From: Populus alba
Lineage: Eukaryota > Streptophyta > Magnoliopsida > Malpighiales > Salicaceae
NCBI RefSeq assembly: GCF_005239225.2
Contig: NC_133299.1
Location: 11,846,967 to 11,910,966 of the forward strand
Length of the DNA: 64,000 nt
Direction: 5' to 3'
Position 1 is the stretch's first letter, and each line of letters starts with the position of its first letter. Positions 48,541 through 61,815 of this stretch are shown here, piece after piece. A model generated the notes under the pieces. It had not been told where the DNA came from, ran no database searches, and was given only the letters and a program-made list of their open reading frames with translations. The position numbers and the translations under genes were made by a program.

Positions 48541-51500
48541 TTAAATCTGGTTTAACATATCAATCTTGAAATCTTTTTACTCGAGTCTAGTCTTTTGCAT
48601 GAGTCTTGGTCTAGTCTTGGTCAAGTTATATATATATAAAGTCAATGGAATTGACAACTTGATCTAAATAAATATATAAAATTTAATATTTATATATTAA
48701 GGTTGTAAATCATGCATACAAGAGTGTGTGAAGCAAACTCACATTATTAACGTTAAAAAAGAAGAATGACATGTTTCTCTTGTTAACATTATTAATAACA
48801 CTAATCTTCATTCATTTCTCATTCAATGATGTATTAGTAATGATTCTCAAACTCATCTTCTACAAGTATGTGAAACATGATTACCGACTACCATAATTAC
48901 ATTTGAAATTACTAACTATTTTCACCACCTCTCCCACCTTTATAATTTGTATCAACTTTCATATTTATAGCATATTCAACATTAACTTGTTCAACATGGT
49001 CTCTTTGCAAGTCTACCAAATAATTTGCATTCATTGTACCATATAATTAAAGACCTTTTCCTTAAAGTCCTTAGTTGGTCTCCTCCATATTATCTTCTTC
49101 TATTTTTTCTTATGTCTATCTACACTCCTCTTAAGTTATGAAGGAAAAATAAATATCACATATAGTTCGGGTGGTTATATGTGATACTAATTTTATTTAT
49201 GAAAAATATATGTTGTATTATTTATAAAATATTATTTATCTTTAATATTCATTTAAATCTGATTAACGAGTATAGAGTAAAGATAAAAAAATTATTGGGA
49301 TAAAAATATTTTGTAAAGAAAATTATAAAATGATTATATTTATGAGAACTACTATTACATCAAAGTATTGTTTCTAAATATTCATAGTCAATACTCTATT
49401 AAGACTGAGCATTGATTAAAGCTGTTGAGACTGATACATATTATGCTATTTTTTTTTATATATATATAAACAAGTAACTATTTCTATAAGCTGAGATATG
49501 AGGAATATCTGGAACTAACACGTAAATGCTTATTAAATAACAAATACATTTAATTGACCCGCATGGAAATTTCATTTAGGGAGATTACTCATGTACTTGG
49601 AAAGACTCACATGATAATTATGTAAGTGATTTTTAGATTTGAGATTAACAAGTTATCTTATATAGAGAATGCTATGTTTTGATCTTGACTATACATTATC
49701 TTTATCAAATGTAACAAATAGGCAAATATTGAGTATAACATAAACTATATAAAGGTATTTAAATTATTAATAGATAATTCATTACCCTAGATTAATTAAA
49801 AAAAATATTCCATATGTTCTAAAATAATATTGATTGAAAAATCCTTGCTTAAGGTGGAGTGAAATCTAAAAAATATTTTAAATTTTATTCAAATAATCAA
49901 TGACTATGGTGTTGAAAACAAACATAATTTGATAGAGTAGACACAATCTATGTTCAAATATTTAATTGGAACATTCTTGATGAAGGAATAATCATTACAC
50001 CAAAAATTGATCACTGAAAAGTTAAGTCAAATAATATATGATTTTTCTAATATTTTGGAGATCATAACATTTTGCTAGAGCTTGTACTTGATTTTCAAAT
50101 ATAAATCAATCAATTTGTTGAATTAATAACAAGCTAAATTTTTTTAATTTTTTTAATCCAATTTTATTTAGGATTATGATTTATATTTAGATTAACATAT
50201 TAGAAACGTAAAGGGTTACACACATTAAGAATCATCGGTAAGAAATTAAATTACGATGACTGATCAAGTATGACTTGATTATTAATAAGTTTTAGAAATT
50301 AAGGACTAGAGTGTAATTAATATAAGAGATTACAATTCTAGACCTAGAAAATCAGTAAGAACTTGATTGTATAAAGTTCTAATAATTATCCTAAAATAAA
50401 ATACGTAATATTTTTCAAGAAGCAAAGTAATATTTTGTTATTAATAGAGATATCAAGTTTTATTTATAAATAAAATGTTATGCCTCATATTTTCTTGTAT
50501 AACTACAAAAAAATATTAGATTTAAGAGTAAAAAAAAAAGAAAAAAGAAGCTACTACTTAAGGCATTACAATCTCTCCTGAAAGGGTTTAGAAGATTTAT
50601 AATCTGATAGTTATTATATATTGTTGTTGGAGATATAACAATTAGACAGCTTATGTTTTTTAACAACCTAGTCTTGAAGAATTGATCATACACTAGAATC
50701 AATAATGATCTTCACGTAATCTTCATACAAATCCTAAAAAATATCCTTATATTATCTAACAAGATCCCCGACACTAAAAAAGAAAAAAAAGTTAAAATAT
50801 TGTTCCATTGCTTTTATATTTTTCAAGAAACACAATAGCAGCAGCAAAACCATCATTAAACAATTAAGATTGTTGATAGCATGTTTGTATTGTTATTGAT
50901 ATTAATTATGAATTAAATTTTTTTGCAAAACAATTCGTGTATTTAAAAAAATATAATTTTTTTTAGATACTATTCCAACCAGATCTAGTAGGGATTCTCA
51001 AAACTAAAAGAAACGAACTTAGGGGTTGTGATGTCAACTTTGTTGGCACTCTTAGTTGAGTTTGTGCACACCAATAACAATACAAACATGCAATCAAAAA
51101 TCTTGGGCAATGCCTTATGCTGCTGTGGGAGTCGCTAGCTTCGGGTAGTGTGGCCATGACCACTATCGACAATAATGAGAAGAATAAGGTATTAGGGGTT
51201 TTAAAGGGTATAATTATGATTTTATCCCTATACATAGACAATATTGATTTATATTAAATTAATTATATAATTATATTTTCTAATTGGATTAGGATTGGAT
51301 TAAATTATTTGATTCAAAATTTTTTTTATTTTTATTTTTACAATATCTTAATTAGATTAGGATTATATTGAAATGTATAATTAAATTATATTTTAAAAAA
51401 TAATTTGTTTCTAAATAAAGAGACATTTTAAGTCTAGAAAATTTATTTAATTAATTCTAAAATTATTTAGGTTGTTAATAAGAATTTTAATATGATTAAA

Positions 51501-53055
51501 TTTCTTAATAAATCTTGAAAATGGTTTTTTCTTTAAGAAAAATGAATTAAATATAATTTATAATATTTTTTAAATTATGAAATTGAGTTTGAGTTAATAT
51601 TTTTAAATGTTAGAAATGCATATAAAATCAATAAGTAGAATTAAAACATACAATACATACACATGTTTGTGTGTTGTGCATGATGGATGATTATGAATAT
51701 TAAAAGACTAGTTTGATTGTGTTTTTGATAGTTGAATGATTATAATGCCTTTCTTTTCTCTATTTTTGTTTTGGAATGTAAAATTATTTTTTCATTTATT
51801 TTTCCTTGAATATAACTTTAATCAAAGGTAGTAATCTTACGTAATCTTCAAAGGTAGTAATTTAGATATGAAGTTTATTTTGTATTCAATGATGAATAAA
51901 CAACAACTTAAAATAATATAGTTATAGTGCTCATAAAAACATATGAATATAAGTAACAATTACCTAGGTTTTGACTGTCTAATTCTTTTTATGGCTAAAG
52001 AGAATTATTTTACACATGTTCATAATCATTCAATTAGAACAACATGATAAGGATGTATGTTTATATATATAATTCTTATGTATGATATAATTATGCCAAA
52101 GTATAAGACCTAATTAATAAAAAATTCTCATTGATATATTAAGTACATGTGATTTGTTACCTTCCAATTTTATAAGTATAAAATGAGAGTTCCATTTGTA
52201 ATTTGATGAGTTAATTAAGGTTGTTTTAAGTTAAATATTTTAAATATTATAGAAATTGAATTATCTTAACTAAACTTATATGATTCAGATAAGACACTCG
52301 TACTAATATAAGAATAGAGGTGGTATTTAGTGAAAATATATATATGATATGTGTTGCACCTAACATTGCAACAATCACTCTTTTTTTTTCCTAAGATTTA
52401 TTTGAGAGATGGGGAAAATGTCTTAAGAGGAAATGAGATCTAAAAGAGTTTTCACCTAATATTATGATTACTATGAACCCTTACTAGTTTTCAGAGTTCA
52501 GACTTATACTAAATTAAAGATACTATTACTCTAAAACATCTTACATGAGATAAGTAACATTGCTACTTATATTTTATTTCTAATGGTCAAATATGGGTTT
52601 AATGCATGGCATCATACCTAATGTATAAAGGGTGGATGGTTGGACCAAAATCTACCTTATTTAGGGTTTAAGACATTTGGTCATTCCTAGTTTTTACCAA
52701 AATAACAACCTATGATGGTTTATTTATTCTAGAAATAATAAGTGAATTTACATTACCATTATTCTAACAATAAAAGGATCTATTATTCCCAATCGAGGTT
52801 TATTGCCAATGATGGTCTTTCAAGCAATGACAATGAATAACCAGGCGTGCTTATATGGGGTCAATTTGACCTAGCCTTAAACTTAAGGTTGGGATGGTGC
52901 TAAACAATTTTTTATGGAACCAAGATTCCAGGATAATGACTGGTAATGATACATTTATCTTAAATAAAAAATTAGACAAATTTTGTTGAATGGTTTTTGA
53001 TACACTAGTTTTATGTGTCCAAACCAAGATCACTAATGGTTCATCTACTTGGAGG
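48541..53055. other. gene-free stretch with an LTR-like fragment
   Basis: AT-rich, with no host gene. The segment 49190-49440 is similar to 56600-56815 (shared GATTAACGA, GAATAAAGAT-like and AATTAAAGCT blocks, same order), so it is probably an LTR fragment of the Copia family near 55-57 kb. Open frames at 50963-51241 and elsewhere carry no domain. Confidence 0.5.
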
Positions 53056-54240
53056 TAGGGGTGAGCAAAAAAACCGAGAAACCGAAAAACCGAGAAAAAA
53101 ATAACCAAAAACCGAACCGAAAAAAAAAAACCGATTAATTTTTTTTCCAAAAAATTTCGGTTCGGTTCGGTATCGGTTTCAGAAATCAAAAACCGAGAAA
53201 ACCCCAACCGAACCGAACCGGTTCAGTTTAAGGGGTACTATAAATACTAAAAATAGCATCCATCTCCTCCTTATTTGGAGCCGCGGCTCCCTCAACTCAC
53301 AGATTCACAATTTTGCAATTTGAAATCGAAAGCATCCTTCTTTACACTTTTATTCTTCATCTTTAAACACCAGCCAACCACATCCCTCATTTTGACATGT
53401 GATTGGCACTGGTAGTCTGGTACAATCACTTGGTTGATAATTTTTTTTATTTTATGAAAAGAAATAATGTTTTATATATTATATGCGAGCAGCTGAGGTT
53501 GTATTTATATGCTGACTTAAGGTTTGAAGTTTGAATTGCAATGTTCTTTGATTTGTGGAGTTTGTATATTGTAATTATATATATATGTGCTGGCTGCTCA
53601 GTATCTTGAGATGCTTGCAGAGGTTTTTGAAAGAAGCATGAAAGAAAGATGAGCTGTACAAGTGAGTGATGATCATAAAATTATTTTGTTTCTTCGTTGA
53701 TTGAAACTTTTTGAATTTTATTTTGCTATCTCTGTGTATAGAACAAAAGTTTATGAAAAATTCATTTATGCATGTAATTTATTAATTAAATTATTTGCAT
53801 CATTAACATGTTAATTTTTTATTTTGTTTTAGTAAATCATTTAGTAATGGAATAATAATTCAAAGCATTACTTTGTATACTACTATTTTTACATATGTTA
53901 TAATTTTAGAATTTTCAGGTTTTGATGTCAAAAAATCAAAGTGCAATGTTCATCTCACACTATGATTTATATTTTTGCATGAAGTATTTTATATGACAAC
54001 CTTTTGAAGGCAATATCCTGAGAAGTCAAACTCTAAACATAATATTAGATTGTAACATAGAGAATATTTTATGACAAAAATATAAAATGGTTGACATTAA
54101 TTATAAAAACCATTAGAAAGCTTAAAAAGCCCAAAAAAAGCCTTAGCCAAAAAAAAGCCCAAAAAAAACAATCAGTTTCCGGTTGATGGTTTGAACCAAA
54201 TCCGTCGGCTCCGGTTTGAATTTTTAAGCTTTTAAAAATT
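53056..54240. mobile_element. hAT-like AACCGA-rich non-autonomous element (right end uncertain)
   Basis: Begins TAGGGGTGAGCAAAAAAACC at 53056, the same terminus as the MITE at 35911, with the same AACCGAACCG interior to about 53220. Related CCGGTTTGAA-type sequence reappears at about 54178-54215. No CACCCCTA right end or 8-bp duplication was found, so the right boundary is a guess. Confidence 0.55.
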
Positions 54241-55140
54241 TAATTTTGGTTAGCTGAGGTAAGATCCTAAAATGAATGTCTCTTATGGACAAATAGATGC
54301 ATTTTTAAAATTGTGAATAATATATAAAGATAATGTTTTATATTTTTTCAAAACCAAAACATTTTTTTAAAAAAGATATAATGTTCATTTACTTTTAGTC
54401 CTCGTTGATCTGACCAAAACTACTTATAAAATAAAACCAAGAACATTTTTAAAAAAAGATATGTTACCCCATTACTTAAAAATAACGACATTTTAAGTTC
54501 ATATACCTTGGGTACCATTAGTGGATAAAGAAATAAAAATTCATGTATTTCTTTTGTGTTTTTTTTTTTTTTTAAAAAAGGAAGAAAACTTTGAAAACTT
54601 TGAAATTTTGTATGGAGCTGGAATGTTTGCCTAACTAAGAAATGCATTTTCTTTTAGGCCAAACCTCACCTATGGTGCATCCCATAACCGAAGTTGCAAC
54701 ATGCACCATAGGATGCACATACATGTACTATGCCAAATCTTTTTTTTTTTTTTTTTGGTTTTCAAAAAATAGAAAAAAAGCAAAACCTAAAATGCTTACG
54801 CATGTGAAAATACTAAAATGACAAGGATGACTAACAAAACTTAGAAGGGTGTTTGAACACCAACGAGATGCAAACTACTTGATGTGTGAGAGTCCCGGCC
54901 AAAATGAATGGAGCTTAAAACATTTTTTGCATATATGTATGTAAAAACACATCTTGCATAAAAATCAAACACACATCTCATGTGAAAATAAATCATTTAC
55001 TCACACATAAAAAAATCAATAATTTTAACAAATCATATGTAAAGATAACAAAAATAAACTATTTGGGTTTGAAATAGACATTCACGAGTTGTTGAGATCT
55101 CATAAAAGGACTAGAATTATTGTCGAAGGCTATTGGACAA
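54241..55140. other. gene-free stretch
   Basis: AT-rich with T-runs (54560-54573 and 54740-54755). No gene or element ends recognised. Confidence 0.5.
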
Positions 55141-56815
55141 TGTTGGTAATAGAAATCTTTAAGAAGATATGTATATGACACAACTTAAAAGTTTTGAATA
55201 TAAAGAATTTCCTACTAAAGTATGTAAACTAGAAAAATCCATTTATAGAATTGAGCAAGCTTTAAAGAGTTGAGATATTTACTTTGTTGAGAAAATAAAA
55301 GAATTTGATTTCAAAGATATGGATGAGCCTTGTATTTATAAAAAATATTTGTGGAATTAGATCTATTATTTTAGTATTATTTGTAGATGACACATTATTT
55401 ATTAGAAACGACATATATTTACTCTAGTTGGTAACAATTTGTTTTTTCAAGAATTCTTCCATGAAAAATATGAGAGAAATAACATATATATTGAGAATAA
55501 AAATTATAGAGATAGATCTAGAAGGTTGTTAGGATTGTCCCAATCCACATATATAAATAAGATGCTAAAATGATTTATCATGGAAGAACCCAAGAGAGAA
55601 TACTTACTATTTTCATATGGGATACATCTTTCAAAGGATGTATATTTTAAGAAACAAATTGAGAGAGATAGGATAAAAAAGACCCCCCTATAATATGGAT
55701 ATAGACCTATCATATATTCAATATTTGTACTGTAATTATCTCACATCGACGGGTGAGAACTTAGGTGAGGGTTTTATATGAACATGCTCACTTTCACTAG
55801 TAAGACGTGTTTTGGAGCCATGCTTGGCTGCCAAGATGGGCCAAAGCAGACAATATCATGTTGATGGGGTGGGGTGTTACATGTACAATACTAAATGTGT
55901 CTTATGTTTTAAGGATAATGAGTAGATATCAATTTAATTCATAAGAGAGTCACTATAAAATAGTTAAAAATATTCTTAAGTAATTAAGAATAACCAATAA
56001 TGTTTTTCTAGTCTATGTAGAAGATGAACTAGTAGTTCATAGTTATTTGAATACTAGTTTTCAATTAGATATTGATGATAACAACTTTTAATCTAGATAT
56101 ATTTTCACTCTAAATAGTTGTTCTATAAGTTAGAAGAGTTTCAAATAACAGACCATAAAAAATTCTACAACTAAAGCTAAGTACATCTTTATATTTGAGG
56201 CGGTAAAAAAGAGTATTTGGATCAAAAAATTCATCACTTAACTATGATTGTGAATTATTTTTTTTTCTAATCTAGTAGCCTTGTACTATTATAATTATAT
56301 ATCAATTTCAAAAGAAAAGAAAAGAAATCAATGTCTTATCAACAATCCAAACATGTACTTAGACAATGTCATTTGATTAGAGAAGTCATAGAAATGAAAT
56401 ATATAAAGATAAAGTGTGTATCTATTGAAGATAATCTTGCATATCCTCTTACCAAAATATTTTTTCAATAGAAGCATGATCATCATATGGAGTGATATGA
56501 CATTCAATATATGAGCAATTGGATTTAGTACAAATAGAAGATTGATAGTCTATAACCAATCAGGTTTTTACATATGTTATTAACTTTATTCATCATAAAT
56601 ACATATTTTATTCTTTATAAATGCCTTCTTTATCTTTGAATATTTATTTTAGTTTGATTAACGATTCTAGAATAAAGATGAAGTTCTTAAGAAAAAAAAT
56701 ATTTGTAAAAAAAATTATAAAATAGTTATAGTTATGAGGATTTTTATTGCGTGAAGCATTATTTTTAAATGTTTTTAATCAATGTATTAATGCTGGATAT
56801 TAATTAAAGCTATAA
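55141..56815 (+). pseudogene. Ty1/Copia reverse transcriptase-RNase H relic with LTR remnant
   Basis: Broken frames match Copia RT (CKLEKSIYRIEQALKS, then FDFKDMDEPCIYKKY). The active-site FVDD is preserved at 55380-55391, with YRDRSRRLLGLSQSTY after it. RNase H-region pieces run from 55895 to 56480 (SYVLRIMSRYQFNS; SKHVLRQCHLIREVIE; SIEDNLAYPLTKI). Stops and frameshifts are frequent. A TRIM-like solo LTR interrupts it at 55731-55881. After 56580 an LTR-like stretch shares blocks with 49190-49440. A TA run (56815-56838) follows. Confidence 0.83.
55731..55881 (-). mobile_element. TRIM-like solo LTR, 151 bp
   Basis: On the minus strand it begins TGTAACACCCCACCCC and contains GATATTGTCTGCTTTGGCCC and a GATGTGAGATAATTACA end. 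The ends are TG...CA. A perfect 5-bp duplication TGTAC flanks it (55726-55730 and 55882-55886). The sequence resembles a TRIM family widespread in dicots. It lies in the RT/RNase H part of the Copia relic. Confidence 0.88.
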
Positions 56816-56838
56816 ATATATATATATATATATATATT

Positions 56839-58089
56839 AAGTTAGTAGTATTTAATATATACATATAATATATATTAGATTTGGGCATACTAAAATAAAG
56901 ATGCCTACCTTTAGGTTGCTAATCTATGTACAAGTGAAGAGCATCATAAAAAAATAATATGTCTATGTATGATATATAGTCAGTGCCACAATCTTTTTAG
57001 TAGGTGAAGGTGTGGATTCCATGGTGAATGACCGATAACATATGACATTTTTTAACATGAAAAAATAATAATTAAAGATCAAATAAAAGTGAAACAAAGC
57101 TAATTAAAGATTGAAATATAAGCTTTTAACCTACCAAGTGAACAAATACTTAAAGATTATAAATTTATGGTTTTCTTTAGGGTTTTGAAAAGAACAACAA
57201 AAATTCATTTACAGATCACACTGGGATTCTAAATAATGATGATTTAAGAATATAGGCCTCTTTGCATTTTTTAGGGTTTTGTTTGGGATTGACGATTTAA
57301 CATAAAACTTTCGGAGTTTAAGGATGTTTTTAGGTTTTATTCGGGTTTCAAAAAATTAAATACTTAACATAAAAATTCTGCACTGGGTGTGGATTTCAAC
57401 ATCTTATTTTTTTTAAATCAATATTTTTTTGATTACGGCTTCATCCTACTTGCAATTGATGAAACAATCACACTTTGCTTCATTGTCATGCATATTTGAA
57501 CACATACAAACAGGAAATTAATACATAATGGCAATGCAGATGAAATGAGGTTGATAATTTGAAGAACTCAGAGAAATTGAATAGGACAGCCTTCTTGAGC
57601 CTGTAAAGCTACTCAAACCATTGTCAATAGTTGGGGGAGACAAGAAATCTTTCTCGCCCGTCTTTATTACAAGGCCATTCTTGCTGTTCAAACAAACTTG
57701 TTAAAAGAAAGAAACAACATCGGATGTGCTATGTAGTTTGTTGAGATTTGTTTCCTCGGAATTGGATCACGTTTTCCCTTGTGCTATTTTATTTCCTGGT
57801 CTAACATGTCAGCAATATTATAGAGATAGAGAGACACATCTCTGATCCGCATTTCTAGTCGAGGAACAGAACCAGCTTCTACTGTTAGTAACGTAACCAA
57901 CGAAACAGCCAAAAACTCCGAGGACCTGAAATTGTGAACACAAATACATGAAAGATAAAAATAAAGGAAGGAATGAGTGAATTAAGCGAAAACCAAGGAC
58001 TGTGAAATGCAGAACTAGGCTTTAAATAGAAGGGAGGCGGGGGAGGAGGAACAGAACTCAGAAAGGCAGCAGAGAAGGAAGTGGGAGAG
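56839..58089. other. gene-free stretch and 5' flank of the NPF copy
   Basis: No gene seen from 56839 to 57500. From about 57600 the composition is more genic and may include the promoter of the NPF copy. No clear TATA box can be assigned. Confidence 0.45.
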
Positions 58090-60267
58090 ATGGAGAATGT
58101 CCTTACTAAGACTTCATCTTCTTCAGCTGATAGTGATATCACTCGAGCTCCTCCTAACTCTCATCTCCCTCCTAAAAAGGAAGCTGGAGGATGGAGATCT
58201 GTAAAATACATTCTTGGTGATTAATCAGTCCTTTTATTTTGATTATAATCGTGTTTCTTTTCCATCTTCTTCTTCCTTTTATTTTTTATTTTGTATTTTT
58301 CTTGTTTCGTCACTTACAATGGTGTTTTCCTTTTCCTTTCAAGGGAACGAGTCGTTCGAGAAACTGGCTTCAATGGGTCTTATTGCCAACTTAACAGTGT
58401 ATTTACAAACAAGATTCAACATGGATGGTATTCAGTTGGTTAATGTGTTCAATATTTGGTCTGGTTCCACCAATGTTACACCCTTGCTTGGTGCTTTCTT
58501 TATTCTGATACATATCTTGGGAAGGTTCCGCACTCTGATCTGTGGTTCCACGCGTCTTTCCGGTAAAATCATAATATCTGCTCTTTTCCAACAACTCATA
58601 TAAATTGTGATAAATAATAATAATAATAATAAAGATGTTCTGCAAGAATCCTTAATCTTCTACTTTCGTTCGTTGCATGAACCAAATTGCAAGGTTGGAA
58701 TGTCTCATATAGAAAATTTGGATATGTATTCTGTAGTTATACTGGAAAATTCAATTATTAACACTGAATGAGGAACGTGAGCCACTGAATATGTTCTTTT
58801 ATATTTTAACAGGGCATGGTCGTCATGTCCCTAATTGCAGGCATTCCAAACTTAAGACCCCTCCACTGCACTGGAGGATCCAATTGCCAAAAACCCGAGT
58901 TTTGGCAGCTTGGAGTCCTGTATTTGGTCTTGATTGCTTTGCCATTGGAGCTGGAGGTTAGGCCTTGCAACATTGGCCTTTGACGAGTGATCAAATTTGA
59001 CACCAGAACTGAAAAGGGAAGAGCCCAACTAGAGAGCTTCTTCAACTGGTGGTATTTCTCTTTCACGGTGTCTCTGGTGATAGCTCTCACTGTAGTGGTC
59101 TACGTTCAGACTAATGTGAAGTTGGGTTATAGGTTATGCATACCGCAGCCTGCTTGTTCTTCTCTATTGTCATTTTCTTGATTGGAAAACACATTACATA
59201 ATCAGCAAAGCCGCCAAGGAAGCGTTTTTTGTTGATATGGCCAAAGTGATCGTAGCAGCCTGTAAGAAGCGTGCATTGAGTCTTGAATCAACTCCTGAAA
59301 ATTCCTTCTATGATCCTCCCTGTATTGAATCAGATCAGCAGGTAACAAAGCTTGCTCACACAAATATGTTCAAGTTCTTCGACAAAGCTTGCCCTAAATT
59401 GCTGATCCCAAGCGAATTGGATGACAAAGGTTTGCCCAAGAATTCTTGGAGATTATGTAGTGTTCAACAAGTTGAACAGTTGTTTTTCTGAAAAAACTAG
59501 TTGTAGGACTTGTGCCAGTTTGGATTACTGGAATTGGATGCTTCATTACCATGGACCAAATGAATACTTTTGGCTTGATGCAAGCAATTCAGTTCCAACA
59601 ACAAAAATCCACAAATTTTAAAATCCCACCAGGTTGGATGGGCCTTAGTTCAATGATTTGCCTTTCAACATGGATATTCGTTTACGAGCAAATTTACCTT
59701 CCTTATGCAAAGAAAAGGTCAAAAAAGAATGTTAGATTGACAATGAGACAGAGAATCAACACTGGTATTGTAATGGCATATCCTGTTGCAATGGTGGTGG
59801 CTGGAATTGTTGAGAAGAACCGCCGGGAGAAGGCTTTGAAACAGGGATCTTTACTGTCACCTCAAAGTATTCTACTGCTGCTGCCACAGTTTTCCTTGTC
59901 GGGTCTGAACGAAGGATTTGCTGCTGTTGCTGTTATGGAATACTATACCAACCATTTGCCAGAGAGCATGAGGACTCTTGCCGGGGCCATCTTCTTTCTC
60001 AGCTTCTCTGCATCCAGCTACCTCAACACGGCTATTGTCAATGTAGTCCACCAAGTGACTGCAAAACTTGGGAAAACACCGTGGTTGGGTGGACGTGACC
60101 TCAATAAAGTTAAACTCGACAACTTCTACTACCTCATTGCTGGTTTAGCATTATTAAATCTTCTGTATTTCAACCTCTTTTCATGCCGCTATTTGGTGAA
60201 GAATGCTGATAAAACACCTGGATCTAGGCATGAGGACAAGGGGTTGGAGATGAATGAAAATGTTTAA
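58090..60267 (+). pseudogene. NRT1/PTR family (NPF2-like) transporter, frameshifted
   Basis: NPF proteins are proton-coupled 12-helix transporters of nitrate, peptides, hormones or glucosinolates. Readable: exon 1 58090-58216 (ends YILG), exon 2 58344-58562 (NESFEKLASMGLIANLTVYL), exon 3 from 58813, and the C-terminal half 59512-60267 (251 codons, intact, with ESMRTLAGAIFFLS and TPWLGGRDLN). Several defects are visible. A double frameshift scrambles the loop that normally reads SDTYLGR in exon 2. The exon 2-3 phase does not match. Indels in the conserved GAGGxRPCN/GADQFD region lead to an in-frame TGA at 58981-58983. Further stops occur at 59179 and 59489. The rest is well conserved, so the loss is recent. 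The C-terminal sequence resembles NPF2 members. Assembly error is an alternative for single indels, but the window's other genes show none. Confidence 0.87.
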
Positions 60268-60794
60268 CGACAAAAACTCTCTGATTTTGCTGCAAAGTCT
60301 CGATTCCTTTTTGGTATCATGCACCAATCGCCCGAGTCTTGAGTTGTATCTATAGGGTGTTTTCGTACCCCTTGCCTCTGCAAGGTCTTTCTTCTTCTTC
60401 TTCTTCTTCAGTTGAGTTAAGGTGTCATTTTCTTTTTGCAATTTGAAATGAAGGTATGAATTTAGCTTTTAAGCTCTCAAACTTGCAATGTTTTGCATAT
60501 CGGACTTTAGACTGAACTCTGATCTTCATGACTGAGTGGATTACTAACCCGGTTTTATGATATAACAATCGTATTTAGGAGGAGAAAATAAACATTGAAT
60601 GTTTCTACATCTTCATAATTCCTGCTTCTACTCTCTATTCCTTATTCAGCTGGATTTTCTTTTCAAGGATCATGAATTTTCCAAGCACGCGGAAAGATCA
60701 ATGTGTGTATAGGATAACATTTGCACAAATCTAAGTCTATTTTGGCGATTTGTACATGATTCTTGTGTGTTTGTTGGCACTGTCGAGTCCATAT
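60268..60794. other. 3' flank of the NPF copy
   Basis: Contains a (CTT)n run at about 60388-60409. No gene. Confidence 0.5.
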
Positions 60795-61499
60795 TGTTAG
60801 GACATGCCAATAATGCCTGGAATTAAGAACACACAAGTTAACATGTGGTTCAATAATTTGCTTACATTCACAAAGCTACTAGTTTTATTTACTAAAGATA
60901 AAATTAAAAATTACAACCAATGTAGGAGGATCAACTCAACTCACAAACCATCTTTAACTTTCACCTTATTTTTCTCTGTCACTTAATGTATGTTGTTGTG
61001 TGATTCCTACCCTTACCCTTAGCACATACCATGATTTCTTCCCATCACTTTAGTAGACAACCCCCTAAATCTCTTGCCTAAAAATCATCTTTCCTTTTCC
61101 ACATTTTGATTTGCAACTGGTTATAAGCCTGATTTGTCTCCATTCACAACAATCTTCTAGAGACAAAAGACTATAATTTTGTGTTTCTATCCTTGAACAC
61201 CTACTGAAGTTTTGCATAGCTTCAACATGTCAAGGTTTGTCTTCTATCTTTAAAAACCTACTGAAGCTTTGCACAACTTCAGTTTGTCTAGTTCCTTTAA
61301 TTAACATATTTTTTTAGATTCTTGCTTCCACCAAATCTTTTATAATATTCAACTGATCATAAGATATGGATCAGTATGGAATTAAGCATCCAAGTCAAGA
61401 ACTCAATCATCTACTAAACTATAAACAACAAAACAAAAGCTTTATGTACCTCTTCAAATGGCAGTATTTTATAGAATCAACCTCGATTTTTTTTTTTTG

Positions 61500-61815
61500 G
61501 ATTTATGCAATTCCTCAGACCAAATTTTCCACAATTCCAACAAGTATCTTGCAACACTAAAAGTTGCCCTTTCACTTACATCCTTCCTTTAAACTTCTTT
61601 AAAAGAATAAAATTTTGAATATCGTCATATTTCAACTTGGATTTTCTAGCAGAGTTACTTACAACCATTCTCATATCCTCCCAACTATTTAGGAGTGAAT
61701 CTAATAAAATCAATGCACATATCTCATCATCAAACTTAATTTCAACAAATGATAATTGATTTGTGGTAGTGTTAAAATTATTCAAGAGTTGTGTGGCAGA
61801 CATTCCTTCTATCAT
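61500..61815 (-). pseudogene. Copia gag (UBN2-type) and zinc knuckle, second copy
   Basis: A 79-codon open frame (61815-61576) matches the UBN2/gag domain of plant Copia elements: LLNNFNTTTNQLSFVEIKFD, ALILLDSLLNSWEDMRM and KSKLKYDDI. On the same strand a CCHC-like knuckle begins CWNCGKFG near 61540. It lies between the integrase remnants and the 3' LTR, where gag is not expected. Confidence 0.8.

Noticed and set aside
50963..51241. 92-codon minus-strand open frame
   Set aside because: No domain, and surrounded by AT-rich non-coding DNA without splice or promoter support.
57885..58142. 85-codon minus-strand open frame
   Set aside because: Antisense to the start of the NPF copy, low complexity, no domain.
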